Assembly: GCF_002019595.1 (NCBI RefSeq)
Contig: NZ_KV917369.1
Location: 282,458-346,457, forward strand
Reading direction: 5' to 3'
DNA: 64,000 nt
Source of the DNA: Priestia abyssalis
Lineage (GTDB): Bacteria > Bacillota > Bacilli > Bacillales > Bacillaceae_H
Shown: positions 8,893 to 18,275 of the stretch, one piece after another
Layout: every line of letters begins with the position of its first letter
Numbering within the stretch: the first letter of the stretch is position 1
Program-made: the position numbers and the translations under genes
Notes under the pieces: generated by a model
Told to the model about the DNA's origin: nothing
Databases searched by the model: none
Seen by the model: only the letters and a program-made list of their open reading frames with translations

Positions 8893-9891
8893 ATGTTGGG
8901 ATTATATTTGAACAAACCAGGTGATTTAGAATTAAAAGAATTTCCGTCTTCATCTCCTTTAAAAGAGGATGAAGTAAAGATTAAATTAACGTATGGCGGG
9001 ATTTGCGGATCAGATATTCGGGTTTTTCAAGGGAAGGTGAACTATGCTTCCTATCCTATCCGCCCTGGTCATGAATTAATTGGGACGATTATTGAGGCGA
9101 GTAAAGACGCAAAATATAAAGTTGGATCGAAAGTCGTCGTTCAACCAAATTCATTTTGCGGTGAATGTGATCTTTGTTTAAAGGGGAAAATCAACATTTG
9201 TCGTCATAGGCAATCGTTAGGTATTAATACGGATGGTGGATTCTCCAAAGAGTTTGTTATTTCATCCAAATATGTATTGCCGATTCCTGATGGCATGCCG
9301 GATGAAAGAGCCGTGTTAATTGAACCATTTGCGGTCATCGTTCATGCGTTTAAAAAGGTTACGATTACAAAAGGTACTTCGGTTGCGATTATTGGTTGCG
9401 GTACGGAGGGAATGCTGGCGGTTGCACTGGCCACTTATTTAGGGGCTGATGTAACAGCCATCGATATTAACCAAGAGAAACTGGATAAAGCAAAGAGTTT
9501 CGGGGATATCAAAACTGCTCATCCTCAAGAGATTCAAAATGAAACGTTTGATGTGGTCATTGAAGCGGCCGGGGTAAAACAGTCAATTGAACAGGCAATA
9601 GATATCGCAAGTCCTGGTGGATCCGTGGTTTTAGTTGGTATCGCACCAGAAGCTAATTTTCCTGTCGTTCGTGTGGTAAGAAATGAATTGACGTTATATG
9701 GAACGATCATTTATGATTTCTCATCTGATTTCTTACAGAGTATGGAATATCTAATGCAGGATGAATTTAATGTTGAACCGATCATTTCAATGATTATTCC
9801 TTTCACTGAGTATAAACGGGCCTTTGAAGCGGCTGTTTCCGGAAAGTATGGAAAAATTATTTTGAATTTTAAGGAGGAACAAAGTCAATGA
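8893..9891 (+). CDS. Zinc-dependent alcohol/polyol dehydrogenase (MDR family)
   Basis: NAD-dependent medium-chain dehydrogenase of the sorbitol/threonine dehydrogenase type, about 332 residues. The catalytic zinc ligands are visible as CGSD and PGHELIGTI, and the structural zinc site is the Cys cluster in FCGECDLCLKGKINIC. The cofactor loop is IIGCGTEGMLAV with DIN marking NAD preference. I chose ATG 8893 because GGTGGTGA lies 6 bases before it; a GTG at 8881 is the alternative. The stop overlaps the next start as ATGA, so it is translationally coupled to the ThDP enzyme. It probably oxidises a polyol or hydroxy acid in the IclR-linked pathway. Confidence 0.88.
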   Translation: MLGLYLNKPGDLELKEFPSSSPLKEDEVKIKLTYGGICGSDIRVFQGKVNYASYPIRPGHELIGTIIEASKDAKYKVGSKVVVQPNSFCGECDLCLKGKINICRHRQSLGINTDGGFSKEFVISSKYVLPIPDGMPDERAVLIEPFAVIVHAFKKVTITKGTSVAIIGCGTEGMLAVALATYLGADVTAIDINQEKLDKAKSFGDIKTAHPQEIQNETFDVVIEAAGVKQSIEQAIDIASPGGSVVLVGIAPEANFPVVRVVRNELTLYGTIIYDFSSDFLQSMEYLMQDEFNVEPIISMIIPFTEYKRAFEAAVSGKYGKIILNFKEEQSQ

Positions 9892-11645
9892 ATAATCTCA
9901 TTTCCCATCAATTAGTTAAGTATTTGGAAGACAGAGGAATTGAACACATTTTTGGTCTTTGCGGACATACAAACATTGCGGTTTTAACTGCCTTAGAAAA
10001 TAGTTCGATCAAATTTGTCAATGTCAGACACGAACAAATCTCTGCCCATATGGCTGACGGATATGCGAGAGCTAAAAAACAAACCTCTGTTTTATTAAGC
10101 CATTTAGGGCCTGGCCTAACCAATGCTGCTACAGGAGTTGCCAACGCAGCTTTAGACTCTATTCCAATGGTCGTGATTGCCGGGGATGTTCCAAGTCACT
10201 ACTACGGTAAACATCCGCATCAGGAAGTCAACTTGCATGCCGATGCTTCGCAGTATGAAATTTATCGTCCGTTTGTTAAGCGTGCATGGCGTGTGGATCG
10301 TCCTGATTTATTTCCTGAAATTATGGAGAAGGCTTTCCAACTGGCGGAAAGCGGAAATCCAGGACCGGTTTTAGTATCGGTACCAATGGATATTTTCTCG
10401 AAAGAAGTGGATCCGGCGTTATTTGAGAAGTTAAGCCACAATACGAAAGCGCTTCACAAGCCTTCTATTGATGATGTTACAGCGAAAAAAATCATCCAAA
10501 CCCTTGTGAATGCCAAAAATCCTCTCTTCTATGTAGGTGGAGGTATTATGCTGGCAGATGCAGCGCATGAATTGAGAGAACTAGTTGACCATTTGAGTAT
10601 TCCGGTTGCTCATTCTCTTATGGGAAAAGGCGCTGTTTCCGATGACCATCCATTTACATTAGGAATGACAGGATTCTGGGGAACAAAGTTTATTAATGAT
10701 AAATGTAAGGAAGCGGACTATATTTTTGCATTAGGCACTCGTTTCGCTGAAGCCGATTCTAGCTCGTGGGAGCCGGAATATACCTTTAATTTCCCTCCTA
10801 CTAAATTAATTCAGATTGATATTGACCCGAGTGAAATCGGCCGGAATTATCCAGTCGAAATTGGGGCAGTAGCGGATTTAAAACAAGCGTTAACCGTTCT
10901 GAACCGTGTGGCCAAAGAATTAGTACCAGAAGGATTACAAAATGAGGAGCTTAGACAAGAAATTGCTGCTTACCGAGAAGAATTCAAAAACAGCAATCAA
11001 AAATTTATTACAGACAATTCCTTCCCAATGCAGCCTCAACGCATTTTAGAAGAAGTCCGCGAAGTCCTTCCGAAAGATGCGTACATTACAACAGATGTAG
11101 GCTGGAATAAAAATGGAGTAGGACAGCAGTTTCCAATTTATGAAGCAGGAAGCATTTTAACACCAGGCGGTTTCGCCACAATGGGGTTTGGCGCTCCAGC
11201 GGCCTTAGGAGCAAAAATTGCGCAGCCGGATAAAGTGGTCGTTTCGTTGGTAGGAGACGGCGGTTTTGGACAAAATCCTGCTTTGCTTGCTACAGCGGCT
11301 GAAGAAAATATCCCGGTTGTGTGGATCATCATGAACAATTATGCGTTCGGTACGATTGCAGGATTGCAAAAAGCCCATTACGGCACAACTCTTGGTACGT
11401 TGTTTGAAAAAGACGGAAAACCTTATTCGCCTGACTATGCAGCGATCGCAAAAGCTTATGGCGTAGAAGGAATTAAAATTGAATCGGCGGAAGAGTTTAA
11501 GCCGGCTTTACAACGGGCCATTGAGTCCAATAAACCAGTTGTCATTGATGTAGCCATGTTAAACAACCCGGTACCAACTGCTGGACACTGGAACATCATG
11601 GATATTTATTCTCCAGGTAAGAAGGTTCACCACGTATCTGTTTAA
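9888..11645 (+). CDS. Thiamine-diphosphate enzyme, acetolactate-synthase-like
   Basis: The 585-residue protein has the three-domain layout of the family: the N-terminal pyrimidine-binding domain with catalytic Glu49 in VRHEQ, the middle TPP_enzyme_M domain (FYVGGGIMLADAA), and the C-terminal pyrophosphate-binding GDGGFGQN ... MNNYAFGTI motif. The FAD and quinone signals of true acetolactate synthase are not evident, and no small regulatory subunit is encoded nearby. It may be a decarboxylase, a carboligase or a C-C hydrolase. It is coupled to the dehydrogenase by a 4-base overlap and an AGGAGGA ribosome site. Its place beside a TIM-barrel isomerase and an aldehyde dehydrogenase points to cleavage of a keto-acid or diketone intermediate. 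Confidence 0.85.
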   Translation: MNNLISHQLVKYLEDRGIEHIFGLCGHTNIAVLTALENSSIKFVNVRHEQISAHMADGYARAKKQTSVLLSHLGPGLTNAATGVANAALDSIPMVVIAGDVPSHYYGKHPHQEVNLHADASQYEIYRPFVKRAWRVDRPDLFPEIMEKAFQLAESGNPGPVLVSVPMDIFSKEVDPALFEKLSHNTKALHKPSIDDVTAKKIIQTLVNAKNPLFYVGGGIMLADAAHELRELVDHLSIPVAHSLMGKGAVSDDHPFTLGMTGFWGTKFINDKCKEADYIFALGTRFAEADSSSWEPEYTFNFPPTKLIQIDIDPSEIGRNYPVEIGAVADLKQALTVLNRVAKELVPEGLQNEELRQEIAAYREEFKNSNQKFITDNSFPMQPQRILEEVREVLPKDAYITTDVGWNKNGVGQQFPIYEAGSILTPGGFATMGFGAPAALGAKIAQPDKVVVSLVGDGGFGQNPALLATAAEENIPVVWIIMNNYAFGTIAGLQKAHYGTTLGTLFEKDGKPYSPDYAAIAKAYGVEGIKIESAEEFKPALQRAIESNKPVVIDVAMLNNPVPTAGHWNIMDIYSPGKKVHHVSV

Positions 11646-11682
11646 ATCTAAAAACACTATACGATTGGAGGAATAAAAGAAG

Positions 11683-12507
11683 ATGACCAAACAATTCTCC
11701 CTAGCTCATCTTACAGTGCTTGGTTGTACACCACCAGAGATGACGTACCTTGCCGCGAGAGCTGGCTATGATTTCGTTAGCCTTAGACCCATTTATATGG
11801 GACTGCCTGGCGAGCCTAACTATGCGTTAGCTGAAAATAAACAGATGATGCGGGAAACGAAAGCTGCACTTGCTGAAACAGGAGTCAAGCTTCTTGACAT
11901 CGAACTGGCACGGATATGTGATGACGTTAATCCAAAGAAATATGTACCTGCTATGGAAGTTGCGGCTGAACTCGGCGGACGACATGTTCTTAGCAGCATA
12001 TGGACGAACGATCGCAATTTATATATGGAGCGTTTTACTGAACTTTGCGAGCTGGCTAAACCGTTCGGACTGACAATAGAATTAGAGTATGTTCCGATTG
12101 CGAGTGTGACCAATCTTGAGGGAGCTCTTGATGTTCTTCGTACAGCAAACCAGGAAAATGCTGGCCTTATGATCGATATCCATCATTTTCATCGCGCAGG
12201 GGATAAGGTAGAGGATTTGGACGCAGTGCCACGCGAATGGTTCCGTTATCTCCATCTTTGCGATGCACCTGCGGAAATTCCGACATCAAAAGAAGCGATG
12301 ACCAAAATCCTGCGTGAGGCACGTTTGTACATAGGAGAGGGCGGTATTGATATTGCGAGTATCGTGAATCGGATTCCTGAGATTCCTTACTCGATTGAGC
12401 TGCCACACGACAAACGCGCTCAGGCATTAGGTTATGAGGAACATGCGCGACGTTGCTTGCAGACTGCGAAAACGTATCTCGAAGCATACTCGTTTCAGAG
12501 TTGCTAG
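11683..12507 (+). CDS. TIM-barrel sugar isomerase/epimerase or dehydratase (AP endonuclease 2 fold)
   Basis: The 274-residue protein of the xylose-isomerase-like TIM-barrel superfamily shows the expected metal ligands along the strands: Glu in TIELEYVPI, Asp/His in LMIDIHHFH, His in YLHLCDAP and Glu in YSIELPHD. Members include inosose dehydratase, 3-dehydroshikimate dehydratase and several keto-sugar epimerases. The sequence alone does not choose among them. It is preceded by GGAGGA 11 bases upstream and lies 37 bp after the ThDP enzyme, in the same transcription unit. Its neighbour encodes a dehydroquinase-like enzyme, which makes a dehydroshikimate-type or cyclitol substrate conceivable. 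Confidence 0.8.
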   Translation: MTKQFSLAHLTVLGCTPPEMTYLAARAGYDFVSLRPIYMGLPGEPNYALAENKQMMRETKAALAETGVKLLDIELARICDDVNPKKYVPAMEVAAELGGRHVLSSIWTNDRNLYMERFTELCELAKPFGLTIELEYVPIASVTNLEGALDVLRTANQENAGLMIDIHHFHRAGDKVEDLDAVPREWFRYLHLCDAPAEIPTSKEAMTKILREARLYIGEGGIDIASIVNRIPEIPYSIELPHDKRAQALGYEEHARRCLQTAKTYLEAYSFQSC

Positions 12508-12745
12508 TAAACGCAGGTAGAGTAAATGTACATGGATTTTGAAAACGTAGACTCATTTCGCAAAGGCGTGATGAGTCTATATATAAAAGTTGTTTCTATA
12601 GATATAACATCAAATGAACCCATTGAGAAATGTTACGTGGCATGAAGTGGAAATCGTATTGAATTATAAGATAGCGCTTACGTATATTCGCAAGATATTT
12701 GCTGATTGCCATAGTCCATCTCATTAAAACAAAGGAGGAGATCAT

Positions 12746-13183
12746 ATGAAAAAGATTCTGATGCTGCATGGAATCAATCACGACATGTTTGGGAAGAGAG
12801 ACCCTATTCAATATGGCACGGTTACCTTGGAAGAAATCGACACGAAATTGAAGGCGCTTGCAGAGGAGCTGGGGGTTGAAATAGAGAGTTTTCAGACCAA
12901 TCATGAAGGCGAGATGTGTGAAAGGATTCATCAAGCCTTTTTAGAGAACAAGGATGCCGTTATCATCAATGCAGGTGCATGGACTCATTATAGTTATGGA
13001 TTGCGTGATGCTCTTGCGATTCTCACTGCACCAATTATTGAGATTCATATGTCTAATATTCACGCAAGAGAAGAGTTTCGTCATCATTCGGTTTTTGCTG
13101 AAATTGCAAAAGGCCAAATCTGCGGATTCGGGGTCGACAGCTACCTCCTTGGCTTAAGGGCAGCCGTAGCGGCGATAAAATAG
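12746..13183 (+). CDS. Type II 3-dehydroquinate dehydratase-like protein
   Basis: The 145-residue protein has the fold signature of type II dehydroquinases: the catalytic Tyr in QYGTVTL, EIHMSNIHAREEFRHHS carrying the catalytic His, and INAGAWTHYSYGLRDAL in the substrate loop. The N-terminal motif, usually NGPNLNLLG, reads HGINHDMFG, and the usual NPGA reads NAGA. The active-site core is kept, but two substrate-contact segments are altered, so it may act on a related cyclic substrate. AAAGGAGGAG precedes the ATG. Within this cluster a catabolic role (quinate, shikimate or another cyclitol) is more likely than chorismate biosynthesis; this is inference. Confidence 0.8.
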   Translation: MKKILMLHGINHDMFGKRDPIQYGTVTLEEIDTKLKALAEELGVEIESFQTNHEGEMCERIHQAFLENKDAVIINAGAWTHYSYGLRDALAILTAPIIEIHMSNIHAREEFRHHSVFAEIAKGQICGFGVDSYLLGLRAAVAAIK

Positions 13184-13615
13184 TATGGATCATGGAGGGA
13201 CTGCCTATTAGTATCGGCTTGTTCCTCTCTTGTCTAGTCATGCACAAAAATTATACAGAATTTTCTGGTTAAATTGAAACAAATGTCGAAATTTTTGATA
13301 TACTCATACTATTGCTCCAAACGAGAAGTGTAATCGGTACAGGAAAGAAAAATTTCATAACGATAAGTATAATAAATGAGTAAAATAATAACGCTTACAA
13401 ATATTATTTAGTTACTTGTCAAAATTTCTTTCTATGTAAAACTATAAGAAGTAGGTTGCTGAAACAGTTTGATTTATTAACTTTCAATTCTGTTGATTTA
13501 AACAATTCCTGTTTCAGATTGTAAGTATCAACTATTCTAATTATATGAATACCTGTACTATTTAAATTAACCGGTTTTATGGAAAACCTTTGCCGGTGGA
13601 TAGGGGTTGTTGGGA
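13184..13615. other. Intergenic region upstream of the MFS gene
   Basis: No gene seen. It contains CTGAAACAG (13459-13467) and its inverted partner CTGTTTCAG (13509-13517), 41 bases apart, which could form a long hairpin or a paired operator. The MFS gene probably has its own promoter here, but no convincing boxes were found. Confidence 0.4.
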
Positions 13616-14851
13616 ATGTATATAAAGGCAGCATTAGGGATGTACATCAGCTACTTTTTACTTGGTATGGTGAATATCATCCTTATTTCAAATATGACTT
13701 CGTTAACGGGGCAGTGGAATACGGACAGCGCTGGAATTAGTTATATTATTTCTGCAATCGGAATCGGAAAGTTACTTACTTATGCACTATCGGGCCGTTT
13801 ATCGGACAAGTTTGGAAGAAAGCCACTCGTTATTTTCGGGTCTTTTGGCTTAGCTATTTTCTTGGCTGGGATTCCGTTGGCTCCAAGCTATCAAATTGCA
13901 TTTGCGCTTGCGTTTTTAGCAGGAGTTTCCAATTCGGCGCTCGATGCAGGTGCGTATCCAGGTTTAGTTGAGATTTTTCCAAAGTCGGCTGGTTCGGCCA
14001 GTGTAATGGTCAAAGCTTTTATGGCAGTTGGTACAGGACTGTTACCGATAATGATTTCGTTTATTGCAAGTAAGGAGATGTTTTACGGCTATGCTTTTTT
14101 TGTACCGGCTGTTATTTATTTTCTAAATACGCTATTTCTGTTTACTGTCTTTTTTCCCAATCATCGAACAGTGCAAACTCCCGAAGTGGATCAGGACAAT
14201 GGAAGCACTAAGTTTCTCTCAGAGCCAAATTTTAAGAAAGAGGGGCTTGCCCTTGTTGTGATCGGCTTCACTTCCACAGGGCTATTTACTGTAGCTCAAA
14301 TATGGCTGCCGTCTTTTGGCCAGCAAGTGCTAGGGATGACAGAGGTTCATTCAATTAAATTGCTCAGCTATTACAGTGTCGGGATGTTTGTGTCTGTCTT
14401 ATCCTTAGCTGTATTATTGAAAAAGTTCTTACGTCCGGTCACAGTCCTTGTGATTTATCCCATCATTACGTTTATTTCGATTGTGACAATTTTAACGATT
14501 AGATCAGCCGAAGTTGTATCGGTAGCTTCATTTTTCGTCGGTTTTTCAACAGCGGGTATTTTCCAATTATCAATTGCAACGATCACTGAAATCTTTTGGA
14601 GAAAGAAAGGAACCGTGACAGGAATTCTTGCTACAGCGGGGGGACTTGCCTCTGTCGTGATGCCGTTGGTGACAGGTATGTTGTCGAAAACTGGAAATAT
14701 TAAGATCATCTTTATTTTCGATGCACTTCTGTCGGTCATTGGTTTAGTGTGTGCGTTATTTGTTTTTTTCCGTTATAGAAAATTAGTCAATGGCCATGGT
14801 GGAAAAGATTTTAACAAGAGTGCTGGAAAAATAATTGATAAGATATCTTAA
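13616..14851 (+). CDS. MFS transporter
   Basis: Twelve-span major facilitator of about 411 residues. The diagnostic cytoplasmic loop between helices 2 and 3 reads SGRLSDKFGRKPL, and helix 4/5 has GVSNSALDAGAYPGLVEIFP, typical of sugar or sugar-acid permeases of the FucP/organic-acid groups. ATG 13616 follows AGGGG by 9 bases; TTG 13607 is the alternative start. It ends the catabolic cluster downstream of iclR and is the best candidate for uptake of its substrate. A decayed second MFS fragment follows within 40 bp. Confidence 0.88.
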   Translation: MYIKAALGMYISYFLLGMVNIILISNMTSLTGQWNTDSAGISYIISAIGIGKLLTYALSGRLSDKFGRKPLVIFGSFGLAIFLAGIPLAPSYQIAFALAFLAGVSNSALDAGAYPGLVEIFPKSAGSASVMVKAFMAVGTGLLPIMISFIASKEMFYGYAFFVPAVIYFLNTLFLFTVFFPNHRTVQTPEVDQDNGSTKFLSEPNFKKEGLALVVIGFTSTGLFTVAQIWLPSFGQQVLGMTEVHSIKLLSYYSVGMFVSVLSLAVLLKKFLRPVTVLVIYPIITFISIVTILTIRSAEVVSVASFFVGFSTAGIFQLSIATITEIFWRKKGTVTGILATAGGLASVVMPLVTGMLSKTGNIKIIFIFDALLSVIGLVCALFVFFRYRKLVNGHGGKDFNKSAGKIIDKIS

Positions 14852-14884
14852 AAAGCAATTCATTCAATCTTTGACGCTCTAGAA

Positions 14885-15019
14885 GACAAGCCAGATCTGA
14901 AACCCGTTCGTTCTGCTCATAGTAATGAGACAGCCGCTGGTGGACTATTCAATTTTTTCGCCAATTTAGCAGGAATTTTTACACCAATGTTAATCGGATT
15001 TATTAAGGAAATCCATTAA
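14885..15019 (+). pseudogene. C-terminal remnant of an MFS transporter (anion:cation symporter type)
   Basis: A frame from 14885 to the stop at 15019 encodes NETAAGGLFNFFANLAGIF and PMLIGFIKEIH, matching the helix 10/11 region of hexuronate/phthalate-type MFS permeases. There is no start codon, a stop lies just upstream in frame, and the last helices are missing. It is a broken relic unrelated in sequence to the intact MFS gene before it. Confidence 0.65.
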
Positions 15020-15227
15020 TCTTTATTTAGCAATAAATCGTGATAAAGACAGTGTGTCAAAGTATGGGCTTTTATAGATAGGCTATATTAAAGTTTAATG
15101 TTAATTTTCGAATGAATGAGTCAAAAATGGTAAAAATCAATATTGTTCTTTAACAAAGCTTATAGGTAAAAAGAAGAGTAGTTGAAAGCACAAAAATATC
15201 TTTTTGAGTCACCCTAACCCTAAAGAA

Positions 15228-15289
15228 ACCATCATTTTCCCTAATTTGTTGAGTAATCAATGAGTTAGAGAAAATGGTGATTTTTTTTT
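15228..15289 (+). terminator. Rho-independent terminator of the catabolic region
   Basis: ACCATCATTTTCCCTAA pairs with TTAGAGAAAATGGTGAT around a long loop, and nine T residues follow. It isolates the catabolic cluster from the germination operon. Confidence 0.75.
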
Positions 15290-15615
15290 GCGAGACATAT
15301 TAATTTGTAACTAATAAAGGGTTTTTTGTTGGTAACAGTTAGTAAAAGGGGAGAATACATATGTTGACTAAAAGAGCTCAAGCGTTGACGTGTGAATTCT
15401 ACTAGAATGAGAGCCTAATTTTCTTGTCATTAAAGATGTAAATACTACTATCTTTTTTCCATGGCTATTGAGCTGACTTATATAGCTATATATATGGAGA
15501 AGAGGGAAAGTTATAGTGTTTAAATCTTTTTTATTTTGTCCATAATGGTACACGAATAACTAGTTGAAATTGAAGTGTAACTGTGGATCTTATATAGAGA
15601 AAAAGAGGTATGTAA
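15290..15615. other. Leader region of the germination operon
   Basis: No intact gene. AAGGGGAG followed by ATG at 15361 opens a 14-codon frame ending at 15405, either a peptide or a truncated gene start. A forespore sigma-G promoter is expected for the downstream operon, but I could not identify one with confidence. Confidence 0.4.
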
Positions 15616-17169
15616 ATGATTTTTAGGAGGTCTAAAAGTAATAGAATAAATCAAGCTCGGCAGGATGAGAAACAGGAAGACTTGCTTTCTTCGAACTTGG
15701 ATCAAAATCTCCAGGTTCTTTGTTCTCTCTATGAGGATTGCTCAGATGTAGTATTTCGTCCTTTCTTGATTGGAGGACAACTAAAAGCGGAACTAATTTA
15801 TATCGAGGGTCTATCGAATATTCAAGAAATGGATACAAATGTGCTTTCCCCGCTGATGCGAGAGACGAAAGGAGAACAAAGCACTCTTACCGGATGGCTG
15901 AAAGAAACAGTATCTGTTTCAAAGGTGAAAGAAGTGAAAACTTCGGATGATTGTATTAGGCAAATATCCACAGGTAATCCAGTCATATTGGTTGATGGTG
16001 AAAATCGCGGGGCGGCTTTAGGATTGGCTCAATGGGAGAAGCGTTCGATTGAGGAACCCACTTCTGAATCGGTTGTAAAAGGACCGCGTGAAGGATTTGT
16101 AGAAACACTAGGAGTGAATACATCACTACTACGAAGAAGGATCAGAAGTCCCCAATTAAAAATGAGGTCGATGAAAGTGGGGCGGTATACTCAAACCGAA
16201 ATCACAATCGCTTACATAGAAGGAATCGCAGACAAAACTCTGATTAAAGAGGTTACGAATCGGCTGCAACGAATTGAGATCGATGGAATATTAGACAGCG
16301 GTTATATTGAGGAAATGATGGAGGATCAGCCCTTTTCGCCTTTTCCCCAGATTATGAGTACCGAACGACCTGATACGGCTGCTGCTAGTTTGCTGGAGGG
16401 ACGTGTTGTCATTCTCGTCGATGGCAGTCCTTTTGGATTGATTGCGCCCACGACGCTCTATTCATTGCTTCAATCTAGTGAAGATTATTATCAACGATTT
16501 GTATTGAGTTCAGCTATCAGATGGTTACGTTATTTATTTGTGGTACTTTCGCTTCTGCTTCCTTCAATCTATGTGGCGGTCTTAAGTTATCATCAAGAAA
16601 TGGTACCAACGAAACTCATCCTTAGTATGGCAGCTTCTCGGGAAGCTGTTCCGTTTCCTGCCCTCGTAGAAGCATTGATTATGGAAATTACCTTTGAAGC
16701 ATTGCGTGAAGCAGGGGTCAGGCTTCCTAAGCAGGTTGGTGCTGCTGTCAGTATTGTAGGGGCCCTGGTCATTGGTCAAGCCGCCATTCAAGCCGGCTTA
16801 GTTTCGGCTCCGATGGTCATGGTGGTGGCGCTGACGGGAATTGCTTCTTTTACCATTCCCCGCTACAACTTTGGAGCTTCCATAAGACTGTTGCGCTTTC
16901 CGATGATTTTTCTTGCCGGCACACTCGGATTACTTGGGGTAATGCTTGGCCTACTCGTCATTCTCACCCATTTATGCACCTTGCGTTCCTTCGGTATACC
17001 TTATCTCTCCCCAATGGCTCCAATGAAGGGAAGGGACATGAAAGATGTGCTGGTACGGGCCCCTTGGTGGATGTTGAACACACGCCCTCATTTAACAGGG
17101 GAGTACAATCAATACCGACAAGCGCCTCATCAAAAACCGGACCCAAAAAATGGGGGTGAAACAGAATGA
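15616..17169 (+). CDS. Spore germinant receptor subunit A (GerA/GerK family)
   Basis: The A subunit of a nutrient germinant receptor, placed in the inner spore membrane. It has 517 residues: a hydrophilic N-terminal domain up to about residue 290 with the family motifs GNPVILVDG and SPFGLIAPTTLYSLLQSSEDYYQR, a membrane domain with several spans including EALIMEITFEALREAGVRLP and SFTIPRYNFGASIRLLRF, then a basic hydrophilic tail with APWWMLNTRP. The ribosome site AGAGGT lies 7 bases before the ATG. The stop overlaps the next gene. Which nutrient it senses cannot be deduced; sigma-G control is expected from family knowledge. Confidence 0.95.
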   Translation: MIFRRSKSNRINQARQDEKQEDLLSSNLDQNLQVLCSLYEDCSDVVFRPFLIGGQLKAELIYIEGLSNIQEMDTNVLSPLMRETKGEQSTLTGWLKETVSVSKVKEVKTSDDCIRQISTGNPVILVDGENRGAALGLAQWEKRSIEEPTSESVVKGPREGFVETLGVNTSLLRRRIRSPQLKMRSMKVGRYTQTEITIAYIEGIADKTLIKEVTNRLQRIEIDGILDSGYIEEMMEDQPFSPFPQIMSTERPDTAAASLLEGRVVILVDGSPFGLIAPTTLYSLLQSSEDYYQRFVLSSAIRWLRYLFVVLSLLLPSIYVAVLSYHQEMVPTKLILSMAASREAVPFPALVEALIMEITFEALREAGVRLPKQVGAAVSIVGALVIGQAAIQAGLVSAPMVMVVALTGIASFTIPRYNFGASIRLLRFPMIFLAGTLGLLGVMLGLLVILTHLCTLRSFGIPYLSPMAPMKGRDMKDVLVRAPWWMLNTRPHLTGEYNQYRQAPHQKPDPKNGGETE

Positions 17170-18275
17170 TGGAGAATGGAAAAATATCTGCGTTGCAAAT
17201 GGCAATGATGATTTATCCTGGCATTATAGCGACCGGCATTCTTTTTTTACCTGCCACCTCGTTTGATTATGCAGGACGTGACCTGTGGTTGTCCCCCATT
17301 TGGGCGTCTGTTATAGGATTTCTTACAGTACTTATGGTAACTAAGTTGAACCAGTTCTATCCGAAAGAGACCATCATCCAATACAGTACGCACATTCTAG
17401 GAGCGATTCCAGGGAAAGTTATCGGGGCTGCCATTTTGCTTTTTTATCTGCATGGGACCAGCAACGTCATCTGGCAGTATGGAGAGTTCGTGATTAGTTA
17501 CTTTCTTCCTCAAACTCCGCAGATTGTCGTGCTGGGAAGTATGATCCTGGTTTGTGCTTTTGCCGTACGCGGGGGCGTAGAAGTAATGGGAAGGCTTGCG
17601 GAAATGATTGTTCCCATTTTTCTATTGCTTTTTCTATTCATCGTGATCCTTCTTCTTCCGGACGCAGAAGCGAAACATCTATTTCCAATCATGGGGAAAG
17701 GAATCACGCCTTCGATGAAGGGAGCCGCGTTCTCGAATATCTGGTTCGGCCAATTCTTCTTCTTCTCGTTTTTTCTCGCTTTTGTAACGGACCGACAAAA
17801 AGGAAGGAAATGGGGGGTCATTTCGGTCATTGCTGTGCTGCTGACGATGGTGGTGACAAACCTCATGACTCTTTTGGTATTTGGAAATGCCACAGGCAAC
17901 TTTGGTGCTCCGTTAATGAACGCTGTTCAATATATTAGTGTTGCTGATTTTCTATCCCATCTTGAAGCCCTTGTCATGGCTATTTGGATTGCAGGCGCGT
18001 TTATGAAAATATGTGTGTTTTATTATGTAGTAGTATTGGGAACGGCCCAATGGCTGAATCTCTCAGACTATCGTCCGATTGTTTTCCCACTTGGCTTTTT
18101 AACGGTCTTATTGGCGATTTGGCAAATTTCAAATGTCTCAACATTCATTAGCTATAATCGAACAATTGACGTTTTTTTAAACCCAATTATCCAAACGGCT
18201 ATCCCGATGTTTCTTCTGCTTGTTGCTTCCATACAAAAAGGGATTCGTAAGAAAAAGGAGGAACAAAAAGGATGA
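17166..18275 (+). CDS. Spore germinant receptor subunit B
   Basis: The B subunit of the receptor: an integral membrane protein of 369 residues with about ten spans, related to amino-acid permeases (APC fold), thought to bind or channel the nutrient. Family features include ALQMAMMIYPGIIATGILFLP at the start (residues 8-28) and a conserved GGVEVMGRLAEMIVPIF region. It overlaps the A gene by 4 bases (ATGA) and the C gene likewise, so the three are translationally coupled. Confidence 0.95.
   Translation: MMENGKISALQMAMMIYPGIIATGILFLPATSFDYAGRDLWLSPIWASVIGFLTVLMVTKLNQFYPKETIIQYSTHILGAIPGKVIGAAILLFYLHGTSNVIWQYGEFVISYFLPQTPQIVVLGSMILVCAFAVRGGVEVMGRLAEMIVPIFLLLFLFIVILLLPDAEAKHLFPIMGKGITPSMKGAAFSNIWFGQFFFFSFFLAFVTDRQKGRKWGVISVIAVLLTMVVTNLMTLLVFGNATGNFGAPLMNAVQYISVADFLSHLEALVMAIWIAGAFMKICVFYYVVVLGTAQWLNLSDYRPIVFPLGFLTVLLAIWQISNVSTFISYNRTIDVFLNPIIQTAIPMFLLLVASIQKGIRKKKEEQKG

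Noticed and set aside
12167..12556. 129-codon frame antisense to the TIM-barrel gene
   Set aside because: Low-quality composition and complete overlap with a gene that has clear metal-ligand motifs.
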